Shown here: positions 44,301-56,000 of the stretch, piece after piece | Position numbering within the stretch: position 1 is the first letter of the stretch | Layout: the number at the start of each line of letters is the position of its first letter | Assembly: GCA_026874595.1 (NCBI GenBank) | Contig: CM049321.1 | Span: 11,817,479-11,881,478 of the forward strand | Reading direction: 5' to 3' | Source: Sipunculus nudus | Lineage: Eukaryota > Annelida > Sipuncula > Golfingiida > Sipunculidae | Length of the DNA stretch: 64,000 nt | The notes under the pieces: model-generated | Databases searched by the model: none | Seen by the model: the letters and a program-made list of their open reading frames with translations, nothing else | Told to the model about the DNA's origin: nothing | Made by a program: the position numbers and the translations under genes

Positions 44301-47300
44301 ACTTAGCGTCACTATTTTGTCGCCAAGGAACTTTTCTGCGTACCTATGGGTCATATTCGTGTGTATTTGTAGAAAAATGCTTCATTTCTGTGATGTTTTC
44401 ACCGTAAGCAAAGAATAAGCAAAGCGTTAGAAAAGTGTAAGCAAAGGAACTACATCTTCATCAATTCTTTTTGTGAATATTTTCTCAAGACATAATGTAT
44501 TAGTTGACTAACCCGGAGCCTATTTATATCGGAAACGGTGCAAAACAGTAGATCAAATGAGAAAAAAATTAAAAAATGGGTCCATATAATCCATAATATC
44601 TCTTATTGGAAATAGCAGTCTTTTACATTTCTAATATTGATTGAACGATTGTTCCCTTTATTTTTAGATTAATGTTCACTAGGAGGCACCATTGTGTAGC
44701 AAGGGAATTAGTCTGCGTCCCTACGGGACATATTCGTGTGTTTTTGCTGAAAAATGCTTCATATCTGTGGTGTTTTCTCAATAAGCAAAGCATAAGCAAA
44801 ACGCAAGCAAATTGTAAGCAAAGAAACAATAACTTCACAAATTCTTTTTGCGACTATTTTCTGAGGACATAATGTATTATTAGGGTTCCAGGGAGTCTAA
44901 TGTCGGAAATAGTAGAAAATTGTAGATAAATTGGGAAAGAAATATGAAAATGGGTCTCGAAATCGATATTATCCCTTTTAGAAAATAGCAATATTTTATA
45001 TTTCGACTTTTTATTGAAAGTTTTTGCCATTTTTATTTAGAATCCGATTCACTAAGCGTCACTATTTTGTCGCCAAGAAACTTGTCTGCGTACCCATGGG
45101 TCATATTCGTGTGTATTTGTAGAAAAATGCTTCACTTCTGTGGTGTTTTCTCAATAAACAAAGCATAAGCAAAACGTAAGCAAATTGTAAGCAAAGGAAC
45201 AGTGTCTTCATAAATTCTTTTTGTAAATATTTTCTAGAGACATAATGTATTATTTGACTAACCCGGAGCCTAATGATATCGGAAACGGTACAAAACAGTA
45301 GATCAATTGATAAAAAATGTAAAAAAGGGTCCCTATAATCCCTAACATCTCTTATTGGAAATAGCAATCTTTTACATTTCTAATATTGATTGAACGATTG
45401 TTCCCTTTACTTTTAGATGAATGTTCACTAGGAGGCACCATTGTGTAGCTAGGGAAATAGTCTGAGTCCCTACGGGACATATTCGTGTGTATTTTTTTGA
45501 AAATGCTTCATTTCTGTGGTGTTTCCTCAATAAGCAAAGCATAAGCAAAACGCAAGCAAATTGTAAGCAAAGGAAAATTGACTTCATAAATTCTTTTTGC
45601 GACTATTTTCTGAGGATATAATGTATTATTAGGGTTCCAGGGAGTCTAATCGTATCGGAAAGAGTGGACAATTGTAGATAGATAGGGAAGGAAATAAGAA
45701 AATGGGTCTCGAATTTAATATTATCCCTTTCAGAAAATAGTAATATTTTATATTTTTACATTTTATTGAAAGATTTTGCTTTTTATTTTTAGATTCCTGT
45801 TGACTTAGCGTCACTATTTTGTCGCCAAGGAACTTTTCTGCGTTCCTATGGGTCATATTCGTGTGTATTTGTAGAAAAATGCTTCATTTCTGTGGTGTTT
45901 TCACCGTAAGCAAAGAAAAAGCAAATCGTAAGGTAGGTGTAAGCAAAGGAACTACATCATCATAAACTCTTTGAGTGAATATTTTCTCAAGACATAATGT
46001 ATAAGTTGACTAACCCGGAGCCTAATTATATCGGAAGCGGTGCAAAACAGTAGATCAAATGAGAAAAAATTAAAAAATGGGTCCATATAATCCATAACAT
46101 CTCTTATTGGAAATAGCAGTCTTTTACATTTCTAATATTGATTGAACGATTGTTCCAGTTAATTTTAGATTAATGTTCACTAGGAGGCACCATTGTGTAG
46201 GAAGGGAATTAGTCTGCGTCCCTACGGACATATTCGTGTGTATTTTTTTAAAATGCTTCATTTCTGTGGTGTTTTCTCAATAAGCAAAGCATAAGCAAAA
46301 CGCAAGCAAATTGTAAGCAAAGGAACAATGTCTTCTTAAATTTTTTATGCGACTATTTTCTGAGGACATAATGTATTATTAGGGTTCCAAAGAGTCTAAT
46401 CATGTCGGAAATAGTGGAAAATTGTAGATAAATTGGGAAAGAAATAAGAAAATGGGTCTCGAAATCGATATTATCCTTTTTAGAAAATAGCAATATTTTA
46501 TATTTAGACTTTTTATTGAAAGATTTTGCCATTTTTATTTAGAATCCGGTTCACTAAGTGTCACTATTTTGTCGTCGAGAATCTTGTCTGCGTACCCAAA
46601 GGATCATATTCGTGTGTATTTGTAGAAAAATGCTTCATTTCTGTGACGTTTTCACCATATGCAAAGAATAAGCAAAGCTTAAGGAAAGTGTAAGCAAAGG
46701 AACTACATCTTCATAAATTCTTTTTGTGAATATCTTCTAAAGACATAATGTATTAGTTGACTAACCAGGAGCCTAATTATATCGGAAACGGTGCAAAACA
46801 GTAGATCAAATGAGAAAAAATTAAAAAATGGGTCCATATAATCCATAATATCTCTTTTTGGAAATAGCAGTCTTTTACATTTCTCATATTGATTGAACGA
46901 TTGTGCCCTTTATTTTTAGATCAATGTTCACTATGAGACACCATTGTGTAGCAAAGGAATTAGTCTGCGTCCTTACTGGACATATTTGTGTGTATTTTTT
47001 TTTAAATGCTTCATTTCTGTGGTGTTTTCTCAATAAGCAAAGCATAGGCAAAACGCAGGCAATTTGTAAGCAAAGAAACAATATCTTCATAAATTATTTT
47101 TTCGACTATTTTCTGAGGACATAATGTATTATTAGGGTTCCAGGGGGTCTATTCATGTCGGAAATAGTGGAAAATTGTAGATAAATTGGGAAAGAAATAA
47201 GAAAATGGGTCTCGAAATCGATATAATCCCTTTTAAAAAATAGCAATATTTTATATTTCGACTTTTTATTGAAAGATTTTGCCATTTTTATTTAGAATCC

Positions 47301-47500
47301 GGTTCACTAAGCGTCACTATTTTGTCCCCAAGAAACTTGTCTGCGTACCGATAGGTCATATTCGTGTGTATTTGTGGAAAAATGCTTCATTTCTGTGGTA
47401 TTTTTACCGTAAGCAAAGAATAAGCAAAGCGTAAGGAAAGTGTAAGCAAAGGAACTATATCTTCATAAATTCTTTTTGTGAATATTTTCTCAAGACATAA
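41329..47500. repeat. Satellite of unit 3 right of LINE copy 3
   Basis: A/B monomers matching 26871-33042 of unit 2. From about 44998 it carries several variants not seen in units 1 and 2. No gene is visible. Confidence 0.88.
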
Positions 47501-48628
47501 TGTATTTTTTGACTAACCAGGAGCCTTATTATATCGGAAACGGTGCAAAACAGTAGATCAAATGAGAAAAAATAAAAAAATGGGTCTATATAATCCATAA
47601 CATCTCTTATTGGAAATACCAGTCTTTTACATTTCTAGTATTGATTGAACAATTGTTCCCTTTATTTTTAATTTAATGTTCACTAGGAGGCACCATTGTG
47701 TATCCAGGGAATTAGTCTGCGTCCCTACGGGACATATTCGTGTGTATTTTTTTTAGAAATGCTTCATTTCTGTGGTGTTTTCTCAATAAGCAAAGCATAA
47801 GCAAAACGCAAGCAAATTGTAAGCAAAGGAACAATGTCTTCATAAATTCTTTTTGTAAATATTTTCTAGAGACATAATGTATTAGTTGACTAACCAGGAG
47901 CCTAATTATATCGGAAACGGTGCAAAACAGTAGATCAAATGAGAAAAAAATAAAAAATGGGTCGCTATAATCCCTAACGTCTATTATTGGAAATAGCAGT
48001 CTTTTACATTTTTAATATGGATTGAACGATTGTTCCCTTTACTTTTAGATTAATGTTCACTAGGAGGCACCATTGTGTATCCAGGGAATTAGTCTGCGTC
48101 CCTACGGGACATATTTGTGTGTATTTTTTGAAAATGCTTCATTTCTGTGGTGTTTTCTCAATAAGCAAAGCATAAGCAAAACGCAAGCAAATTGTAAGCA
48201 AAGGAACAATGTCTTCTTAAATTTTTTATGAGACTATTTTCTGAGGACATAATGTATTATTAGGGTTCCAGAGAGTCTAATCATGTCGGAAATAGTGGAA
48301 AATTGTAGATAAATTGGGAAAGAAATAAGAAAATGGGTCTCGAAATCGATATTATCCTTTTTAGAAAATAGCAATATTTTATATTTAGACTTTTTATTGA
48401 AAGATTTTGCCATTTTTATTTAGAATCCGGTTCACTAAGTGTCACTATTTTGTCGTCGAGAATCTTGTCTGCGTACCCATGGGTCATATTCGTGTGTATT
48501 TGTAGAAAAATGCTTCATTTCTGTGACGTTTTCACCATATGCAAAGAATAAGCAAAGCTTAAGGAAAGTGTAAGCAAAGGAACTACATCTTCATAAATTC
48601 TTTTTGTGAATATCTTCTAAAGACATAA
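47501..48628. repeat. A-A-B monomers: LINE-free relative of the insertion locus
   Basis: Two A monomers in a row (47501-47877 and 47878-48252), then a B. From about 47716 the sequence is almost the same as the satellite right of the LINE (7920-8400), including the gtaaat tail and the gtcgctataatccctaacgtc variant. This makes it a LINE-free paralogue of the 3' flank. Its own 5' part (tgtatccagggaatta) differs from the LINE 5' flank. Confidence 0.8.
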
Positions 48629-50824
48629 TGTATTAGTTGACTAACCAGGAGCCTAATTATATCGGAAACGGTGCAAAACAGTAGATCAAATGAGAAAAAA
48701 TTAAAAAATGGGTCCATATAATCCATAACATCTCTTATTAGAAATAACAGTCTTTTACATTTCTAGTATTGATTGAACAATTGTTCCCTTTATTTTTAGA
48801 TTAATGTTCACTAGGAGGCACCATTGTGTATCCAGGGAATTAGTCTGCGTCCCTACGGGGCATATTCGTGTGTATTTTTTTAAAAATGCTTCATTTCTGT
48901 GGTGTTTTCTCAATAAGCATAGCATATGCAAAACGAAAGCAAATTGTAAGCAAAGGAATAATGTCTTCATAAATTCATTTTGCGACTATTTTCTGAGGAC
49001 ATAATGTATTATTAGGGTTCCAGGGAGTATAATCATGTCGGAAATAGTAGAAAATTGTAGATTAATTGGGAAAGAAATAAGAAAATGGGTCTCGACATCG
49101 ATATTATCCTTTTTAGAAAATAGCAATATTTTATATTTCGACTTTTTATTGAAAGATTTTGCCATTTTTTATTTTGAATCCGGTTCACTAAGTGTCACTA
49201 TTTTGTTGCCAAGAATCTTGTCTGCGTACCCATGGGTCGAATTCGTGTGTATTTGTAGAAAAATGCTTCATTTCTGTGGTGTTTTCTCAATAAGCAAAGC
49301 ATAAGCCAAACGTAAGCAAATTGTAAGCAAAGTAACAATGTCTTCATAAATTCTTGTTGTAAATATTTTCTAGAGACATAATGTATTATTTGACTAACCC
49401 GGAGGCTAATTATAACGGAAACGGTGAAAAACAGTAGATCAATTGATAAAAAATTAAAAAAAGGGTCACTATAATCCCTAACATCTCTTATTGGAAATAG
49501 CAATCTTTTACATTTCTAATATTGATTGAACGATTGTTCCCTTTACTTTTAGATTAATGTTCACTAGGTGGCACCATTGTGTAGCAAGAGAATTAGTTTG
49601 GGTCCCTACGGGACATATTCGTGTGTATTTTTTTAAAATGCTTCATTTCTGTGGTGTTTTCTCAATAAGCAAAGCATAAGCAAAACGCAAGCAATTTGTA
49701 AGCAAAGAAACAATATCTTCATAAATTCACTTTGCGACTATTTTCTGAGGACATAATGTATTATTAGGGTTCCAGGGAGTCTAATCGTGTCGGAAATAGT
49801 AGAAAATTGTAGATAAATTGGGAAAGATATAAGAAAATGGGTCTCGAATTAAATATTATCCCTTTCATAAAATAGTAATATTTTATATTTTTACATTTTA
49901 TTGAAAGACTTTGCCTTTGATTTTTAAATTCCTGTTGACTTAGCGTCACTATTTTGTCGCCAAGGAACTTTTCTGCGTACCTATGGGTCATATTCGTGTG
50001 TATTTGTAGAAAAATGCTTCATTTCTGTGGTGTTTTCACTGTAAGCAAAGAATAAGCAAAGCGTTAGAAAAGTGTAAGCAAAGGAACTACATCTTCATCA
50101 ATTCTTTTTGTGAATATTTTCTCAAGACATAATGTATAAGTTGACTAACCCGGAGCCTATTTATATCGGAAACGGTGCAAAACAGTAGATCAAATGAGAA
50201 AAAAATTAAAAAATGGGTCCATATAATCCATAATATCTCTTATTGGAAATAGCAGTCTTTTACATTTCTAATATTGATTGAACGATTGTTCCCTTTATTT
50301 TTAGATTAATGTTCACTAGGAGGCACCATTGTGTAGCAAGGGAATTACTCTGCGTCCCTACGGGACATATTCGTGTGTTTTTGCTGAAAAATGCTTCATT
50401 TCTGTGGTGTTTTCTCAATAAGCAAAGCATAAGCAAAACGCAAGCAAATTGTAAGCAAAGAAACAATATCTTCACAAATTCTTTTTGCGACTATTTTCTG
50501 AGGACATAATGTATTATTAGGGTTCCAGGGAGTCTAATGTCGGAAATAGTAGAAAATTGTAGATGAATTGGGAAAGAAATAAGAAAATGGGTCTCGAAAT
50601 CAATATTATCCCTTTTAGAAAATAGCAATATTTTATATTTCGACTTTTTATTGAAAGTTTTTGCCATTTTTATTTAGAATCCGATTCACTAAGCGTCACT
50701 ATTTTGTCGCCAAGAAACTTGTCTGCGTACGCATGGGTCATATTCGTGTGTATTTGTAGAAAAATGCTTCATTTCTGTGGTGTTTTCTCAATAAACAAAG
50801 CATAAGCAAAACGTAAGCAAATTG
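48570..50824. repeat. 2.255-kb tandem duplication, first copy (6 monomers)
   Basis: Constant offset of 2,254-2,255 bp to the next block, with scattered point differences (for example gattaattggg near 49061 against gataaattggg). The copies start within an 11-bp array (gtaagcaaaggaactac). It contains three A-B pairs and no gene. Confidence 0.82.
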
Positions 50825-53080
50825 TAAGCAAAGGAACTACATCTTCATAAATTCTTTTTGTGAATATCTTCTAAAGACATAATGTATTAGTTGACTAACC
50901 AGGAGCCTAATAATATCGGAAACGGTGCAAAACAGTAGATCAAATGAGAAAAAATTAAAAAAATGGGTCCATATAATCCATAACATCTCTTATTAGAAAT
51001 AACAGTCTTTTACATTTCTAGTATTGATTGAACAATTGTTCCCTTTATTTTTAGATTAATGTTCACTAGGAGGCACCATTGTGTATCCAGGGAATTAGTC
51101 TGCGTCCCTACGGGGCATATTCGTGTGTATTTTTTTAAAAATGCTTCATTTCTGTGGTGTTTTCTCAATAAGCATAGCATATGCAAAACGAAAGCAAATT
51201 GTAAGCAAAGGAATAATGTCTTCATAAATTCATTTTGCGACTATTTTCTGAGGACATAATGTATTATTAGGGTTCCAGGGAGTATAATCATGTCGGAAAT
51301 AGTGGAAAATTGTAGATAAATTGGGAAAGAAATAAGAAAATGGGTCTCGGCATCGATATTATCCTTTTTAGAAAATAGCAATATTTTATATTTCGACTTT
51401 TTATTGAAAGATTTTGCCATTTATATTTAGAATCCGGTTCACTAAGTGTCACTATTTTGTTGCCAAGAATCTTGTCTGCGTACCCATGGGTCATATTCGT
51501 GTGTATTTGTAGAAAAATGCTTCATTTCTGTGGTGTTTTCTCAATAAGCAAAGCATAAGCCAAACGTAAGCAAATTGTAAGCAAAGGAACAATGTCTTCA
51601 TAAATTCTTGTTGTAAATATTTTCTAGAGACATAATGTAATATTTGACTAACCCGGAGCATAATTATAACGGAAACGGTGAAAAACAGTAGATCAATTGA
51701 TAAAAAATTAAAAAAAGGGTCACTATAATCCCTAACATCTCTTATTGGAAATAGCAATCTTTTACCTTTCTAATATTGATTGAACGATTGTTCCCTTTAC
51801 TTTTAGATTAATGTTCACTAGGTGGCACCATTGTGTATCCAGGGAATTAGTCTGCGTCCCTACGGGACATATTCGTGTGTATATTTTTTAAATGCTTCAT
51901 TTCTGTGGTGTTTTCTCAATAAGCAAAGCATAGGCAAAACGCAAGCAATTTGTAAGCAAAGAAACAATATCTTCATAAATTCACTTTGCGACTATTTTCT
52001 GATGACATAATGTATTATTAGGGTTCCAGGGAGTCTAATCGTGTCGGAAATAGTGGAAAATTGTAGATAAATTGGGAAAGATATAAGAAAATGGGTCTCG
52101 AATTTAATATTATCCCTTTCATAAAATAGTAATATTTTATATTTTTACATTTTATTGAAAGACTTTGCCTTTTATTTTTAAATTCCTGTTGACTTAGCGT
52201 CACTATTTTGTCGCCAAGGAACTTTTCTGCGTACCTATGGGTCATATTTGTGTGTATTTGTAGAAAAATGCTTCATTTCTGTGGTGTTTTCACCGTAAGC
52301 AAAGAATAAGCAAAGCGTTAGAAAAGTGTAAGCAAAGGAACTACATCTTCATCAATTCTTTTTGTGAATATTTTCTCAAGACACAATGTATTAGTTGACT
52401 AACCCGGAGCCTATTTATATCGGAAACGGTGCAAAACAGTAGATCAAATGAGAAAAAAATTAAAAAAATGGGTCCATATAATCCATAATATCTCTTATTG
52501 GAAATAGCAGTCTTTTACATTTCTAATATTGATTGAACGATTGTTCCCTTTATTTTTAGATTAATGCTCACTAGGAGGCACCATTGTGTAGCAAGGGAAT
52601 TAGTCTGCGTCCCTACGGGACATATCCGTGTGTTTTTGCTGAAAAATGCTTCATTTCTGTGGTGTTTTCTCAATAAGCAAAGCATAAGCAAAACGCAAGC
52701 AAATTGTAAGCAAAGAAACAATATCTTCACAAATTCTTTTTGCGACTATTTTCTGAGGACATAATGTATTATTAGGGTTCCTGGGAGTCTAATGTCGGAA
52801 ATAGTAGAAAATTGTAGATAAATTGGGAAAGAAATAAGAAAATGGGTCTCGAAATCGATATTATCCCTTTTAGAAAATAGCAATATTTTATATTTCGACT
52901 TTTTATTGAAAATTTTTGCCATTTTTATTTAGAATCCGATTCACTAAGCGTCACTATTTTGTCGCCAAGAAACTTGTCTGCGTACCCATGGGTCATATTC
53001 GTGTGTATTTGTAGAAAAATGCTTCATTTCTGTGGTGTTTTCTCAATAAACAAAGCATAAGCAAAACGTAAGCAAATTGT
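50825..53080. repeat. 2.255-kb tandem duplication, second copy
   Basis: Second copy of the three-dimer block. It overlaps the left edge of the 6.38-kb block that begins near 52597. The higher number of differences than in the 4.5-kb pair suggests an older event. Confidence 0.8.
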
Positions 53081-56000
53081 AAGCAAAGGAACAATGTATT
53101 CATAAATTCTTCTTGTAAATATTTTCTAGAGATAAAATGTATTATTTGACTAACCCGGAGCCTAATTATATCGGAAACGGTGCAAAACAGTAGATCAATT
53201 GATAAAAAATTTAAAAAGGGTCCCTATAATCCCTAACATCTCTTATTGGAAATAGCAATCTTTTACATTTCTAATATTGATTGAACGATTGTTCCCTTTA
53301 CTTTTAGATTAATGTTCACTAGGAGGCACCATTGTGTATCCAGGGAATTAGTCTGCGTCCCTACGGGACATATTCGTGTGTGTTTTTTTAAAATGCTTCA
53401 TTTCTGTGGTGTTTTCTCAATAAGCAAAGCATAAGCAAAACGCAAGCAAATTGTAAGCAAAGGAACGATGTCTTCTTAAATTCTTTATGCGACTATTTTC
53501 TGAGGACATAATGTATTATAAGGGTTCCAGGGAGTCTAATCATGTCGGAAATAGAGGAAAATTGTAGATAAATTGGGAAAGAAATAAGAAAATGGGTCTC
53601 GAAATCGATATTATCCTTTTTAGAAAATAGCAATATTTTTTATTTAGACATTTTATTGAAAGATTTTGCCATTTTTATTTAGAATCCGGTTCACTAGGTG
53701 TCACTATTTTGTCGCCGAGAAACTTGTCTGCGTACCAAAGGATCATATTCGTGTGTATTTGTAGAAAATTGCTTCATTTCTGTGACGTTTTCACCGTATG
53801 CAAAGAATAAGCAAAGCTTAAGGAAAGTGTAAGCAAAGGAACTACATCTTCATAAATTCTTTTTGTGAATATCTTCTAAAGACATAATGTATTAGTTGAC
53901 TAACCAGGAGCCTAATTATATCGGAAACGGTGCAAAACAGTAGATCAAATGAGAAAAAAATTAAAAAATGGGTCCCTATAATCCATGATATCTCTTATTG
54001 GAAATAGCAGTCTTTTACATTTCTCATATTGATTGAACGATTGTTCCCTTTATTTTTAGATTAATGTTCACTATGAGGCACCATTGTGTAGCAAAGGAAT
54101 TAGGCTGCGTCCTTACTGGACATATTTTTGTGTATTTTTTTTTTAAATGCTTCATTTCTGTGGCGTTTTCTCAATAAGCATAGCATAGGCAAAAAGCAGG
54201 CAATTTGTAAGCAAAGAAACAATATCTTCATAAATTCTTTTTTCGACTATTTTCTGAGGACATAATGTATTATTAGGGTTTCAGGGGGTCTATTCATGTC
54301 AGAAATTGTGGAAAATTGTAGATAAATTGGGAAAGAAATAAGAAAATGGGTCTCGAAATCGATATTATCCCTTTTAAAAAATAGCAATATTTTATATTTA
54401 GACTTTTTATTGAAAGATTTTGCTTTTTTATTTAGAATCCGGTTCACTATGTGTCACTATTTTGTCTCCAAGATGTCTGCGTACCGATAGGTCATATTCG
54501 TGTGTATTTCTGGAAAAATGCTTCATTTCTGTGGTGTTTTTACCGTAAGCAAAGAATAAGCAAAGCTTAAGGAAAGTGTAAGCAAAGGAACTACATCTTC
54601 ATAAATTCTTTTTGTGAATATCTTCTAAAGACATAATGTATTAGTTGACTAACCAGGAGCCTAATTATATCGGAAACGGTGCAAAACAGTAGATCAAATG
54701 AGAAAAAATTAAAAAAATGGGTCCATATAATCCATAACATCTCTTATTAGAAATAACAGTCTTTTACATTTCTAGTATTGATTGAACAATTGTTCCCTTT
54801 ATTTTTAGATTAATGTTCACTAGGACGCACCATTGTGTATCCAGGGAATTAGTCTGCGTCCCTACGGGACATATTCGTGTGTATTTTTTTTAAAAATGCT
54901 TCATTTCTGTGGTGTTTTCTCAATAAGCATAGCATAAGCAAAACGAAAGCAAATTGTAAGCAAAGGAATAATGTCTTCATAAATTCATTTTGCGACTATT
55001 TTCTGAGGACATAATGTATTATTAGGGTTCCAGGGAGTATAATCATGTCGGAAATAGTGGAAAATTGTAGATAAATTGGGAAAGAAATAAGAAAATGGGT
55101 CTCGACATCGATATTATCCTTTTTAGAAAATAGCAATATTTCATATTTCGACTTTTTATTGAAAGATTTTGCCATTTATATTTAGAATCCGGTTCACGAA
55201 GTGTCACTATTTTGTTGCCAAGAAACTTGTCTGCGTACCCATGGGTCATATTCGTGTGTATTTGTAGAAAATGCTTCATTTCTGTGGTGTTTTCTCAATA
55301 AGCAAAGCATAAGCCAAACGTAAGCAAATTGTAAGCAAAGGAACAATGTCTTCATAAATTCTTGTTGTACATATTTTCTAGAGACATAATGTATTATTTG
55401 ACTAACCAGGAGCCTTATTATATCGGAAACGGTGCAAAACAGTAGATCAAATGAGAAAAAATAAAAAAATGGGTCCATATAATCCATAACATCTCTTATT
55501 GGAAATAGCAGTCTTTTACATTTCTAATATTGATTGAACGATTGTGCCCTTTACTTTTAGATTAATGTTCACTAGGTGGCACCATTGTGTAGCCAGGGAA
55601 TTAGTCTGCGTCCCTACGGGACATATTCGTGTGTATTTATTTAAAATGCTTCATTTCTGTGGTGTTTTCTCAATAAGCAAAGCATAAGCAAAACGCAAGC
55701 ATTTTGTAAGCAAAGAAACAATATCTTCATAAATTCACTTTGCGACTATTTTCTGAGGACATAATGTATTATTAGGGTTCCAGGGAGTCTAATCGTGTCG
55801 GAAATAGTGGAAAATTGTAGATAAATTGGGAAAGATATAAGAAAATGGGTCTCGAATTTAATATTATCCCTTTCATAAAATAGTAATATTTTATATTTTT
55901 ACATTTTATTGAAAGACTTTGCCTTTTATTTTAAATTCCTGTTCCCTTAGCGTCACTATTTTGTCGCCAAGGAATTTGTCTGCGTACCCATGGGTCATAT

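Larger units (their letters stand above)
34233..47500. repeat. HOR unit 3 (right end incomplete)
   Basis: Third copy, aligning with unit 2 at a 14,458-bp offset up to about 47500. Beyond that, point differences accumulate and the expected final monomers of the unit (those at 33427-34232 in unit 2) are not found in place. It includes the chimeric monomer (34545-34962) and the LINE (37812-41328). Several positions between 44998 and 47250 differ from the state shared by units 1 and 2, for example A at 44998 and cagtagatc near 45297, so its right part is the most distinct of the three. Confidence 0.88.
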
